NCBI GenBank assembly: GCA_002102555.1
Contig: MCFL01000047.1
Span: 122,242 to 186,241 of the forward strand
Reading direction: 5' to 3'
DNA from: Catenaria anguillulae PL171
Taxonomy: Eukaryota > Blastocladiomycota > Blastocladiomycetes > Blastocladiales > Catenariaceae
Length of the DNA: 64,000 nt
A program made the translations under genes and the position numbers. The notes under the pieces are model-generated. The model was not told where the DNA came from and searched no databases. It saw only the letters and a list, made by a program, of their open reading frames with translations. Positions 35,054 through 46,577 of this stretch are shown here, piece by piece (position 1 is the stretch's first letter; every line of letters starts with the position of its first letter).

Positions 35054-36031
35054 TCATCGGCTCCCATACCCACTGTAGCCATACCCGCTCGCCCCTCCTC
35101 CCTCGCCGGCATACCTGCCGCCCTGTGAGCCACCAGACATGCTCATACTCAATCCGCCGCCAACATGCCCGTCCGAGCCCGCCGCAAGCTGAATGCGTTT
35201 GGCCGTTTGAAACGCCTTGGAGAAGGTGGGCCTTAGCTCGTTGATTTCCATAAGCGACAAGTTGTCGACCTATAGAGACACACTCGAATGTGTGAGTCGA
35301 CGAGCTTCTTTTCAAGTGGAACGACACGAAACAACGGACCTGAATGTGTGATCGAGTCAAGAATGCAACACCTTGCCTGGCCTTTGACCTGCGGGCTTCA
35401 CGCAGGTCCTGCAGCAGTGACGACACAAGGTGAGCGTCGCGAATGTCATCCTTTGCGCTACATACCAGTGGGTCAGGGGCGCGAGGGGTTCAATGACGAG
35501 CGAGCACCGAGAGTGAGGAGTCCAGGGCGTACTTTTCAAGGAGAAGTTTGGCCATGGCCATGTAATGAAACGGCAAGTCGCTGAACCCTTCCTCGGTCGT
35601 TTCCTGGCGTACTTTTTCTTGCAGAGAATCTGGATAACAAAGTGGCAATCCCGTTCAGCGTCCGCCCGGTCGCATTATGCGATCCTAGGCAATCGAGACG
35701 TACCGGCGCTCAACCACTCTGGCGGAATCACTTGGCACATGCCTCGCTTGCGAAGCACGAGTGCGAGCCACAGCGGCACGGTCGTGGCACGGGTGGCCAT
35801 GAGTGGCCGATTTCTTCCTGTGCACCGAGTCGAGTAGGGCCCAAGGCGGTTAAGGGGCGGTCTCGAGGAGGCAGAGCACGGGGCGGTGGGCAGAGGCGGG
35901 GCGAAAAGATGGTGGTAACATGCCGAAATGAGTTCCATCTTTTCGATGCGGGTTGTAGGCATGATGGAGATGGGCTCGTTTTCGGCCAGAAACTCGAGTT
36001 CTTCGGGCGAGAGGGTAGAGAGCGGGTCCAT
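35054..36031 (-). CDS. PSF2: GINS complex subunit PSF2
   Basis: The conserved core is clear: MDPLSTLSPEELEFLAENE, PLWLALVLRKRGMCQVIPPE, FSDLPFHYMAMAKLLLEKY, KDDIRDAHLVSSLLQDLREA and NLSLMEINELRPTFSKAF, in the order found in Psf2. Several introns separate these blocks; two are near 35710-35635 and 35280 to about 35340, and others can only be placed roughly. The C-terminus is a Gly/Ser/Tyr-rich extension absent from yeast and animal proteins. PSF2 is one of four GINS subunits and joins Mcm2-7 and Cdc45 in the CMG replicative helicase. Its start is 240 bp from the end of the next minus-strand gene. Confidence 0.9.
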
Positions 36032-36271
36032 TGCGTTGTGTAAATGTGCATTAATCGGTTTGCATTCAACTTACGCTAAGTTCATTGCATACTTGTACAT
36101 AAACTATCCACTCGGCTGATCATGTAAAGTGGTGAGCAATCGGCTCTGTAGCTCGTGAGACAGAGACAGAAAACCACCACATCCACCATGGGCAGGGATC
36201 CATGAGGGGGTACATATGTACGAAAATATTCAGCAGAGTAGAGGGTCTACATTTGCCCATCCTGTCCACCT

Positions 36272-37560
36272 CTAAACCATCTCCACGCCCAACCACATGC
36301 GAAACTGCTCAAACAAGGGCAAACTAATCACGAAATGTGGTGCAATCCTCAAGTAGCTCGGCACCCACCCTTTAAACAATGCCCTCACACCTTCCTCCCT
36401 GACCGTCTTAACAATGCAATCTGCCACACCCTTGTAATGGCGATGTTCCGGATCGCCCATGATCCTGCTCTTGACCAAATCCGCAGGTGCCGCCACCGTG
36501 GACGCACACAGTCCGGCCACAACCGATGCCAGCACGTGCAAGGTCCACCCGTCGGTTAGCAGCGCGTACTTTGATTTGAGCAGGTACTTTGTGTGGTCGT
36601 AAGAGGCAAGTTGGCCCGCAGTCAGCAGCGATGCGCGCGCGGCAGTGGCAAGCACGCCAGTGTAGAGGGCAGAGAGGCCGCCTTCAGCGCGAGGGATGGT
36701 GGTAAGCGCTGAAAAGGTGCCCGAGTAGGTGGGTCGGTGGCCAGCACGCAGCCCAGAAGTGTAGACGCCGTTGACGACACGGCCCGCCTGTACAAAGTGC
36801 TTGGTGAATCTTTGCGGAGACAAATCAACAAAGGCTAAACGAACGAACCTCAGCCTGAAGTCGGATCTTGATTAAATCGAGCGGGTTGGCCAAACAGCTG
36901 CCCACTGCGCCCGTAGTCATGCCCGATGCAAACTTGACGGCCAGTCCAACGTCGCCACCCGGTTGGGATCCAAGGACGGTTCCAACGGCGCGTTTCACGG
37001 GCCCGTACAGACCAAATCGGATGGACGAGTACGAGAGCTCGCGCAGAACCGATGCCGTCATGCCAGGCCAGATGAGGCCGCGCAATCCCTCTTCGGTGAG
37101 TATCTTGAGCGCAGATTGGCGGAATGTGCGGTAGGTGCTATTGATCGGTGGCCACAGTGAATGAGTGCACTGCAGGCGCCGGACATGAAAAAAACATGAA
37201 TGGAACGGAACGGACAGCGTCGAGACTTGGGCTTCGTCCAAGAGGGCTCGCTGCAACTGCATCCGGATTTTGACCACGTCCATCTTGGGTTGGCTCGAGT
37301 GGAGGCGGGGGCCACAATGTCAGCTGGCAAGCTCGTTGAAACGCAGTCGGGAGGTAACTCATCATGAAAACATCACACATACAGGATTGGTGATTGCGCC
37401 GGCAACCATACAACTCATCCCACCAGCAGCCACCTCGCGTAGGACGGGGTACGATACTCGGCTGAGGGGCAGCGGCAGGAGCAGGTGCTCGTGCGCTGAG
37501 GCTGGCGGCGGGTCGGCCTGAAGTGGTGGTGACTGTGTCTGAGGCGGTGGCAACGCTCAT
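36272..37560 (-). CDS. Mitochondrial carrier protein (SLC25 family)
   Basis: Three carrier signatures are present in order: NPMDVVKIRMQLQ (formed across an intron ending before 37283), NPLDLIKIRLQAE and APADLVKSRIMGD. Each fits P-x-[DE]-x-x-[KR] at the end of an odd-numbered membrane helix. Exons are about 37560-37383, 37283 to about 37205, about 37145 to 36850, and about 36800-36272. The second and third repeats (GLRGLIWPGMTASVLREL; GVRALFKGWVPSYLRIAP) place it closest to the dicarboxylate/oxoglutarate/uncoupling-protein branch. It would exchange metabolites across the inner mitochondrial membrane; the substrate cannot be told. The N-terminal 40 residues change frame before SYPVLREVAAGG, so the start is uncertain. 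Confidence 0.85.
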
Positions 37561-38119
37561 GATTCGGCACTCGAGTCCGTGTGCATGTGCATGGGTTGGT
37601 ACCTACGTTTAGCGAGTGCATGGCATCCCAGAGAGATGGAATGGAATCGGACAATTGAAGGGCTGTTGCAGCTCCGGCGGCAGAAGTGGTAAACATGACC
37701 TGAGAGGTAAAGCGTTGGGGCCGGGAGTGTGGCTGTGGCGGAACTTGAGTGTTTGCAACGTTAACATGACAGTAACACGAGGTGCAGTGTGGCACGCGCT
37801 TGACCTTGACAAGCACGACCAGACACATGCATGCATGCCGGCGTCGCGTATTCTGGAGAGACAATTTGCACAAAGCCGCCGGATGGCACCAGTTTGGGAT
37901 ACCGATCACCGTGGGAAAAAGTGTAACATCTAGATCAAATGACCTACCCAATACATGCCTCTGGTGGTGTGATGATTTGGACTTTACCCGCCCGTCGGCC
38001 CGATGCCTTGGCAGAGTCTGCCGTCTGCGGCTGCAATATCAATTGAAAACGGGACCACCGCCCTCCCCGCTCCGCTGCTCACACGATTCGGTTGCTCCAC
38101 GACACCCTTCACGCCGACC
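37561..38119. promoter_or_regulatory. Divergent promoter region (carrier / carboxypeptidase)
   Basis: A 560-bp spacer between two divergently transcribed genes, presumably holding both promoters. No internal gene or clear operator was found. Confidence 0.5.
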
Positions 38120-40050
38120 ATGACCACCCCATCTGTTGACGCCAATGCCGTGCGCGGGCATGCCCGTCGCTCTACACGGGTCCTTTCGCTCCTGACGGCC
38201 CTGGTGGCCGCCCTCCTTGTGCAACTCGCCGATGCTTCGCCCACCTTCCAATCCTCCCCGCCCGGCGCCGTTGCCGCCACCGCTGACCTGACGTTTGCAA
38301 ACCAGCAGCCGTCTGCCGGCAACTCCATCGACTGGCTCAGCACCCCACCCCCGGCCAAGGCTCGCATCCACGCCGTCAAGCCCACCACTGCCTTTAAGGC
38401 CAAGCCCAAGGCGAAACCCCAGCCAAAAACCAAACCAAAGTACACGCCTCCACAATCCCCGCCGCTCGTCCCTCTGCGTGACCTGCTCGTTGCCTCGCTG
38501 TCGCCCGCGACCAAACGCCCGCTCCCCGCCACCTCCAACCGGTGGCCGTTCCCACAGTTTGGCTCGGGCTCTGGTCCCATTGTTCGCAACCCAAACGCTC
38601 CGACCTACACGTCCCGTGCCGCCTACCATGTCCCGCGCTTCCGGACATTTCGCTGCCTGCCGACTATGCAATGTACGCTGGCCATCTGCCCGTCGACAAT
38701 GCCGGCTCCACCGAGTTCTTCATGTACTTTGAACGCACATCTGCCCCAACGGACGACCTGATTGTTTGGCTCAACGGTGGGCCGGGCGCTTCGTCGCTGT
38801 TTGGCCTGTTTGTTGAAAATGGACCCTTCCAGTTCAATCTAAAGACGGGCACCATCCAGCACAACCCTGCTGGGTGGCACACGGCTGCCAACATCTTGTT
38901 TGTCGAGAATCCGGCCGGCGTTGGGTTTAGCTCTGTCATGAGTGACGCGGGGTATCCGCGGTCCATTGACGACGTGGGCGAGCAGTTTTGGCGCTTTAGC
39001 AAGAGTTTATGAAAGTGTTTGGCAAGTTGGGGAGCGCAAGGGCGCCGTCGGCCCATTCAAGTGGTGGATCATTGGTGAGTCGTTTGGCGGCATGTATGTC
39101 TCTCTGGATCATTTTCTAGTAGTTGCATGCATCGCGTTTTTCTCTCCCTCCTGACTCAATTTTTGCTGCCGCAACCACATTTGGAAATAGGTACGTCCCG
39201 CACATTGCCTCGCACATTGTGACCCACAACGATCACCTACAATACCCCAAGAGCAACCCATCCACCTGGCCGGCGTGGCTGTCGGCAACGGCGCCTTTTT
39301 TGCGCCCGTTGACATTCCCGTCAACTGGGTAGACTATTTCGCGCTCAAGGGCCTGCTCATCCACCCGCAACTCTCGGCCGACCTCAAATCCTTCCGCACA
39401 CGGTGCTCATCCGAGCTGGCCGATCCTGTCAAGTTCAAGAACCGCAACCTGCCCAACTGCCTTGCCCTCACGCAACGCTTCACCAACACGTCCTACATCT
39501 ACGAGTTGACCCGTGGCAAGCACTGCCTGTCGACGTTTTACGACGTGCGCGTGACCGGGTGTGCGCAAGGCGACCCGACGGATCCCTACAATGCCCTGAC
39601 TGCACAATACCTCAACCGCGCCGACGTCCAAGTGGCACTGCACGCCGTTGCCTCGCCCACATGGCACGTCCCTGGTCGTGGATCTCGCAGCCCGTGTACG
39701 AGCGGCTGTACTGGAACGGCGACACGCCCTCGTACACGTTGCTGCCGCAACTCGCCGCACGCAACGTGCCTGTGCTCATTTACAATGGCGATGCTGACAT
39801 CATTTGCAACCATGCGGGCAATGAGCTCATGCTGAGCCAGCTCGTGTGGCGCGGGGCTGTTGGGTTTGGCAGGCCACTCAAGCGCTATGTGCCCAAGGGG
39901 TGGTGGAGTAGTGTGGGCGGGCATGTGAGTGCGCGTGGGATTGGGTATGTGAGGGTGAATGAGGCCGGACATATGGTGCCGTTTAACAAGCCGTGGGAGA
40001 GTTTGGCCATGGTTCGAGATTTTCTGGCGGGTAGGCTGGTTGCTCGGTAA
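38120..40050 (+). CDS. Secreted serine carboxypeptidase (S10 family)
   Basis: The ATG at 38120 is preferred over the in-frame ATG at 38003 because it leaves a good signal peptide, RVLSLLTALVAALLVQ ending at ADASP. A long pro-segment follows that is rich in Ala, Pro and Lys (AKPKAKPQPKTKPK), unusual for the family. The catalytic domain shows the oxyanion motif NGGPGASS, the nucleophile motif GESFGG, the Asp in NGDADIICN and the His in NEAGHMVPFNKP. An intron lies at 39094-39191. These enzymes remove C-terminal residues in the vacuole or outside the cell. The conserved sequence changes frame near 38640, 38998, 39258 and 39665; each time one base seems missing, usually in or beside a short homopolymer. 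Family identity is secure; intactness is not. Confidence 0.88.
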
Positions 40051-40624
40051 TCACTTGGCTCTGGTGATCCCATATTCCAAGTTGGGTCGAGAACAGTCGA
40101 GACGAATTCGCGTTACGTTTTCATTTGCACATTCACGTTTCACCTCTTGAAAGCACAAATCAAGTGTTGCATCATATTCAGTTCCGGTTCAATGCATTTG
40201 TACATATATGTCAATCCCGTGTATACCCCATCTCCTTATCGCGGATGCTGTGGCCACGATATCAAAGGCGTTGTGAAACCACTCAGGTTGATCCCGTTCG
40301 TTATGATACGGGCGACGGCGACGGGCATGACCCGCTAAGGCCAGAGAGACTGCACTACCATGAGCCTCTGACGGTTCGCGAGAAATGGAAGCCTCGTCAT
40401 CAATTGTTGCCATGAGTGTGCCCGCAAGCGCGCCGTTCGAGAATTCTGACTGCGACACGCGAGATGACTTGGTCAGGAGTCAGGAGTGCGCGCCGATCAC
40501 TTGCAAGGACCTCCGATCCACCTACACCGGCTTCACATCCATCCATCCAAACCTGAACGACCACTCAACAGTTTGCTCATCCTCCCCGGAAACGGACGTC
40601 AACCACCAACGTTCATCTACCACA
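40051..40624. other. Spacer and promoter of the L3 gene
   Basis: About 570 bp with no supportable gene. It contains the carboxypeptidase 3' region and the promoter and leader of the ribosomal protein gene. Confidence 0.5.
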
Positions 40625-41950
40625 ATGGTCTGCCATGCATTTCTTCTTTGATTCCACCTGATACCACTTCGTTGTCCCCATTGCGAGGGCAGCGAATCAC
40701 TGGATGAGGTAGGCTAACACATGAACCCCCATGCAACTATGCAAATCGCACACACACCCTCTCCCGTCATCCTCTAGTCGCACCGCAAGTTCGAACACCC
40801 CCGCCACGGTTCGCTCGGCTTCTTGCCCCGCAAGCGCTGCCGCCGTCACCAAGGTAAGGTCAAGTCGTTCCCCAAGGACGATGTCAAGAAGCCCGTGCAC
40901 TTGACTGCCTTCCTCGGCTACAAGGCCGGTATGACGCACATTGTCCGCGACTTGGACCGCCCCGCGTCCAAGATGCACAAGAAGGAGATTGTCGAGGCCG
41001 TGACCATCATCGAGACCCCTCCCATGGTGATCGTCGGTGTTGTCGGTTACGTCGAGACCCCTCGTGGCCTCCGCACCTTGACCACCGTGTGGGCCGAGCA
41101 CTTGTCCGAGGAGGTCAAGCGCCGCTTCTACAAGAACTGGTACAAGTCCAAGAAGAAGGCCTTCACCAAGTACTCTGCCAAGTACGCCGAGGGCGCCAAG
41201 GACATCACCCGCGACCTCGAGCGCATCAAGAAGTACTGCCAAGTTGTGCGTGTGCTTGCCCACACCCAAGTGCGCAAGATCAAGATTGGCCAAAAGAAGG
41301 CGCACTTGATGGAAATCCAGCTCAACGGTGGCTCGATTGCCCAAAAGGTCGACTGGGCCAAGGAGCATTTCGAGAAGGAGGTCGACATCAAGTCGGTCTT
41401 TGAGCACGACGAGAACATTGACATTATTGGTATCACCAAGGGTCACGGTTACGAGGGTGTCACTCACCGTTGGGGCACCAAGAAGTTGCCGCGCAAGACC
41501 CACCGTGGTCTCCGCAAGATTGCTTGTATCGGTGCCTGGCATCCGTCCCGCGTCATGTACTCGGTTCCCCGCGCCGGTCAAAACGGTTACCACCACCGTA
41601 CCGAGATGAACAAGAAGATCTACCGCATCTCCAACGGTGTCGAGGAGGGCTCTGGCTCGACCGAGTCGGACATCACTGCCAAGGTCATCACCCCTCTTGG
41701 TGGCTTCCCCCACTACGGTCAAGTCAACGAGGATTTCATCATGATCAAGGGCTGCTGCGTGGGTACCCGCAAGCGTGTGCTCACCCTCCGCAAGTCGCTC
41801 GTGACCCACACCTCGCGTGCTGCTCTCGAGAAGGCCTCAACCTCGCTCAAGTTCATCGACACTTCGTCCAAGTTCGGTCACGGTCGTTTCCAGACCGTCG
41901 AGGAGAAGAAGCAGACCCTCGGTACCCTCAAGAAGGACATTGTTGCCTAA
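40625..41950 (+). CDS. RPL3: 60S ribosomal protein L3
   Basis: The first coding exon is just the start codon, ATG at 40625-40627 in CCACAATGG. A 150-bp intron ends at CCTCTAG, and exon 2 (40778-41950) continues [20 protein letters not shown]. The 391-residue product has the full family set, including [60 protein letters not shown] and [13 protein letters not shown]3 sits near the peptidyl-transferase centre of the large subunit. The reading frame is intact over its whole length, unlike several neighbours, and codons are strongly biased to C in third position, as expected for a very highly expressed gene. Confidence 0.97.
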
Positions 41951-42287
41951 GTGCCGATGGGCCTCTCCCATTGCTCGTCGCTCTTTTGGTGGGACTCGAG
42001 TCGTCGCTGTTTTGGCTTCTTTTGCTTGTCGTGGATGCTTCGTCTCCCGTGTGTTGGCGTGTGTGTATGCCGAGTGGTAGGATTCAATACAGTTGCCTCT
42101 CCCGCCTTGTGGTTAAGAAGGTCCGTGCCCCTGGCCCTTATGTGAAAGAACCAGAACCTCGGCTGGTTCATTCCGGTTCCCGATTTTCCCAACGCATGGC
42201 GAAAGATAAATAGACAGACTTGCAAAACAACGTCAGCCAACACTGGCCCAACTGTTGGAACAATGGAGTTTCGATGCAAAACAGTCA

Positions 42288-42369
42288 TGGTGCGAGTGGG
42301 ATTCGAACCCACGCGGATTTCTCCATAGGAACTTGAGACCTACGCCTTAGACCACTCGGCCATCACACC
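42288..42369 (-). tRNA. tRNA-Leu (CAA), copy 2
   Basis: The same 82-nt gene as at 7703, on the minus strand, except that the variable arm reads GGAGAAATCC instead of GGAGCAATCC. A TTTT run lies just past its 3' end. Confidence 0.95.
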
Positions 42370-43434
42370 CTGTGGCGTCGATTCCGGTCACACACACAAA
42401 AATTTAGATGGAAGGAGTGGACATGGATCGGACATGGGTCAGACATCACCGTTCTCTTTTACGCTGGGATATTTATGTCCTTGACCACATTGTGAGGCAA
42501 TGAGCTCGGCGATAGGTGAAGCGGCCTCTTTTTTGTTGCACTTTTCGTTCAGCAGGGAGCTCTGGTGGCGGGTAAGATTTGGCACTTTCACGGCACATAC
42601 TGTTTGTCCACCATTGAATCAATCCGCCTACCAGAGCTGCCAACTCGTTGAGCATCCTTCCACACATTTTCATGATTCGCGAGCGGGTGTCCCACTGCCA
42701 CTCCAGCAGTGTATGTGTGTTCGCCGTGCTCTTAACCAACAAAGGTGTTCAATCCTCAATAGATTGTGGAAGTCGCATCGCATCCCATTCCTCTTTTGTG
42801 CAATCGCGCCTGATTAATCGAAAAGAACTCGAAGAATCTGGATTCGGGAAACAGCAAATCTGTTCGTGCAATGTTCATGCACAATCTCAGGCCATCCAAA
42901 GCACTGGCCGCAGCTGCAATAAGAGAATTGCTCGCTGTGGTTCTGCTCTTGAAGCACACGGCAATCACTGCAGCCAACCTTCTCTTCCTCACCTCACGGA
43001 CAAGCACAACGTCCATGGATGTGACACTCAATCCTCTGCGCCCTCATCCAGGTCATACTGGAGCATGAGTTCAAGGTGGTGGTTCATGCCCATCATCACG
43101 CAGGGTGGAATCATGTATGAAGTTGTTCCAGCTACTGATTTGGCCAGCAGGAATCACGAGTAGGGAATGCAGCTGATTCACCCCCAAACACCTGCTTCCA
43201 GCGTCCTCCTCGCTGGCGTGTAAGCTGTCGCCGAAGTGCTCAGAATTCAAGCCATTTTCTTGGACAGTGCTTTGCAAATACACAGTCAGGCCCATCACAC
43301 AAAAGTACGTCATGCGCAGTCGAGGATGCACAGCACCGTGCTTATTCATTCCCACGGCGCTTACTTGTCTGCAGTCCATCCACTTTGCATGCGTGCCGCC
43401 GTTGGGTACACGAGCAAAAAAAATTCAGAAAAAA
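42370..43434. other. Intergenic region inside the tRNA island
   Basis: About 1.06 kb between tRNA-Leu and tRNA-Ser. Open frames up to about 170 codons exist but lack motifs and overlap each other. Nothing else recognised. Confidence 0.45.
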
Positions 43435-43516
43435 CGACAGCGACAGGATTCGAACCTGTGCAGGCAGAGCCTAATTGATTTCGAGTCAATCCCCTTAACC
43501 GCTCGGGCACGCTGTC
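43435..43516 (-). tRNA. tRNA-Ser (CGA)
   Basis: An 82-nt class II tRNA with acceptor GACAGCG/CGCTGTC, discriminator G, anticodon CGA in loop CTCGAAA, a long variable arm and T-loop GTTCGAATC. A TTTTTT-rich stretch follows on the minus strand. Confidence 0.95.
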
Positions 43517-43735
43517 ATGTTTTTCTTTGCGCACATGTTACAGCTCTAGACAGCATGCGATCGCCGAAAGCATCCTTCCGTTGGGTTTCGTTTCGCTTGG
43601 CGGAATGGCGCGCGCATGCGAGTGCCAGCATGTGTGGTACCGTCATTCGCTTTATTGTGCCGCATTTACTCTCTATGTAAAGTAATGCGAGAAAGCCACT
43701 GCTCACTCGTGGAAAAAAAAAGATGCGAAGTGTAC

Positions 43736-43846
43736 CCAGCGAGGATCGAACACTGGCACGTCGGAAGATGACAAATTTTCCCAATTTTGGTTGACAAATT
43801 GGACCGAGAGTATGAAGGTCGCAATTTTGGACTTATAAAACAACAA
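43736..43846 (-). repeat. tRNA T-arm-like module upstream of the interrupted tRNA-Arg
   Basis: Read on the minus strand it contains GTGTTCGATCC, a good B-box/T-loop, preceded by TTGTCATCTTCCG. No full cloverleaf can be drawn. The segment is clearly related to 60222-60324, which lies at the same place relative to an intact tRNA-Arg(ACG), and both end in ACAACAA directly before the tRNA. Confidence 0.55.
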
Positions 43847-43865
43847 GGTCCCGTGGCCCAATGGC
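43847..43865 (+). repeat. Left target-site duplication: first 19 nt of tRNA-Arg(ACG)
   Basis: GGTCCCGTGGCCCAATGGC is identical to 47525-47543, the first 19 nt of the tRNA-Arg gene at the other end of the LINE. The remaining flank on this side matches the upstream flank of the other tRNA-Arg(ACG) locus, so this is the original 5' side of the target gene. Confidence 0.85.
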
Positions 43866-43878
43866 GTAGAACACAGAG

Positions 43879-43884
43879 TTTATT
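43879..43884 (-). terminator. Polyadenylation signal AATAAA of the LINE
   Basis: AATAAA on the minus strand lies 13 bases before the element's 3' junction with the duplicated target, fitting a polyadenylation signal in the retrotransposed transcript. Confidence 0.6.
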
Positions 43885-44294
43885 GAACTGGAGCACAATT
43901 ATGGTAAGGAGTCAACAGAGAAAACGAATAAAGAACAGATTGGATGGGGCAACCCTCGCAACAATAATGGGCGCGCGCGCATACTCTTGGACCAACCCGC
44001 AGTCCCCACTGCTCACCGACATGCCCAGCGGCACCTTGACGAACCAAACAAGAAACGGAACGACGTGAAAAGAAATAAAGAAGGGGGAAACGAAGCAATC
44101 AGACCGGAAAGGAAGTGATTGGGTGGCGGCAACATGGACCCGAGGTCAGGAAACAGAAGAAAAAGACAAAACCAAAACCGAAACCAAAACCAAAACGAAA
44201 AACAAAAAGAACAATACTCATCAGTCGCGCACACAGCGCCCTTCCCTCTCCCACTCTCTCTCCCCTCCCCACTCTCTCCTTCCACTACCTCCAC

Positions 44295-46577
44295 TCACCA
44301 CAAAGTGTCTAACCCGTGCATAGCACGAGTTACTCGGGCGTCTGCGTCGCTGCGCGTCGATGCGCCGCCAGTGTTGGGGCACTCGCCGTCCTCGTGTACG
44401 AGCAGGGAGAGGCGGCAGAGCGAGCAGAATCCAGCGTTGAGTCGTCTGTTCTTGGTTGCGCGTGGACGGCGCGGCTCGGTCGGGTCGCGCGGCGCGAGTT
44501 GGTCACGTTGCGGCGGCAGGGCGTCGCGGTTGGGTGGTGCCAGGTCAAAAAGCCGCTGGCAGTGGTCGGTCCACACCTTGGCGTGGAGCGCGTGGCCGAG
44601 GAGGGCGGCAATGCCACCAGCGAGGCGGCGCTTGTCCTTGGTCTGCTTGAGCAGTGGGTACACGACCTGGAACTGCTCGAGCGACAAGGCGCCAGTGAGG
44701 ACGCGGGGCAGCATGGCGGGCGTCCACCACAGCAACAAGATGGACGCGGCGGCGGCGGGAGGGTTGGCGTAGCCGCGCTCGGCAAGGATGCGCGACAGTT
44801 CTTGGTGGGCGTACTCGCGGGCTTCGTCGCGGGCAGGCGCGGTTGCAGGGCACTCAAGCCAGTGTGCGCTGTCATCGGTCGCGTCGCATGACGGGCATCT
44901 TGGGCTCGGGAACTTGTGCGGCCACCACTTGTGGTTGCGCGCTCGCGTCGGCAGCATGCCCACGAGGAACCGCGAGCGAAAGGCAATGAGCTTGTTGTGC
45001 TTGCGCGACGTGCGACGGTCGCGCCCGTTCCCACCCGCGTGCATGACCAGCGCCATCACACCCACATCCACGCCGGCCAACTCGATGCCTGCGGCAGTGC
45101 TCTTTGACGCCAGCCACGCATGCACCCGCTGGTGCCACGCGTACTTGATGAACTTCCGCGGGTCTGTGCTCACCACGTCCCCGCCGAACGCGACCACGTG
45201 CCGCATCTTGCGCCGGCCCAGCCCAAACGCCGGGTTGACCTTTGCCCGCGGGAGAGATGACTCGGCCCCTGCGTTCGCCAACCGATCCGCCGACTCATTG
45301 CCCACGTTGCCGGCATGCCCCTTGACCCAGTCGAGCGTTGCGCGCAGGCGCCTCTCGCGCACCACAAGATCAATCACATCCCACTCGAGCGACCCCACAG
45401 ACCGCACGAGAGAACGCAAACCGGGCTTGCGCGAACCCAACACACGGCCAGCCGCCTTCACAGCCGCCATGGAATCGGACAAAATCTTGACGACCGACCC
45501 GACAGGCGCCAAACACACCGCAGCCAGTACGCCCCACTGCTCCGCACGCGTTGACGACACTAGGCCATGAACCGGCCTCAACGACACCATATACGCCGCA
45601 TCTTCATCAGCGGCAACTCGCTCCTCGTCTCCGGCGGCGATCTGCACCATCTCGCCGTTTTCCTCCTCATCCTCCACTCGCGCGCGGTCCCAGAACTCGG
45701 TCTCCACACGCGCCTTGTCCTCGTCCACACCCGTACCCACGAATGCGTGCACACCTGCGCCAATGGGCCGGGCGCCGCCACCCTCTGGTGTCTCCATCAC
45801 GGACCCGTCCGTGTACAAGGTCACTGCGGCGCCATGTGCGACCGAGGGCAACGTGACGCCGTCACTATGCACAGCGATTGATCCTGCGCCAGCTGCGAGG
45901 TAGCGGCTAAGCGTGAGCGCCGAGGACGGGTACAGCCATGGGCGGAACGGCTCCTCGGGCTGGGCCAAGAGTGGCCACGGCAGGTCGCGGATTGGATGGC
46001 GGCGAAGTTCTTGCACGCGGCGCAGCAGCGACTCGTGGAAAGGCATCCACGAGTTGAGGTTGAGCTTGGTCTCGACGTGTCGCCGGTAGACGGGCTGGCC
46101 CTCCGGCGCGAATTGGCTTGCCCAATACAGGCCGTACTTGCGTAGTTGCCTGACAACCGCCGGGTTGCGGTGGGCGAGCGAGTCGTCCTCGCTGAGGAAG
46201 AGCGGCGAGTGATGGCAGCCCGGGTCGACGGCAAATTCGCCGTGCGTGTCGACGACCGAGATGTTGGCAGCGTGCATGATCGGCAGCAAGTTGGCGAACC
46301 AGCACAGGGTCGAGGACGGGGCTTCGGGCGTCGGGTACGCGAGTGGGGAACACGGCATGGCCAGCGCCCATGCGGCGAGTCCAAGGCAAACACGAGCAGG
46401 TGTACCAAGCGGGCCGCGGTCGTTGAGCATGACTGCCAGCTCTGTGACATGGTGACGCACAATCAGGTTTGAAAGTGAGTCAAGATCGTGAATCGACGGG
46501 TGGTGAATCAGAGCCGAGGACGTGGACCGATCGACGCCGAGTTTTTGCCGAATAACGACCGAAACTTGGCATCCCAT
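44295..46577 (-). pseudogene. LINE ORF2, C-terminal part: RNase HI and zinc knuckle
   Basis: The RNase HI active site can be followed: Asp in TLYTDGSV, Glu in SSTRAEQWG, Asp in KILSDSMAAV and Asp in NESADRLANAG, with WVKGHAGNVGN between the last two. Near the end, CPSCDATDDSAHWLECPAT gives a Cys-Cys-His-Cys knuckle. The frame begins about 70 bases before the RT frame stops; the shift is one base and in the same direction as those seen in host genes. Confidence 0.8.

Noticed and set aside
40697-41809. 370-codon open frame antisense to L3
   Set aside because: It mirrors the L3 codons exactly; strong C-ending codon bias in L3 keeps the opposite strand open. The product is a Leu/Val/Gly-rich shadow with no motif.
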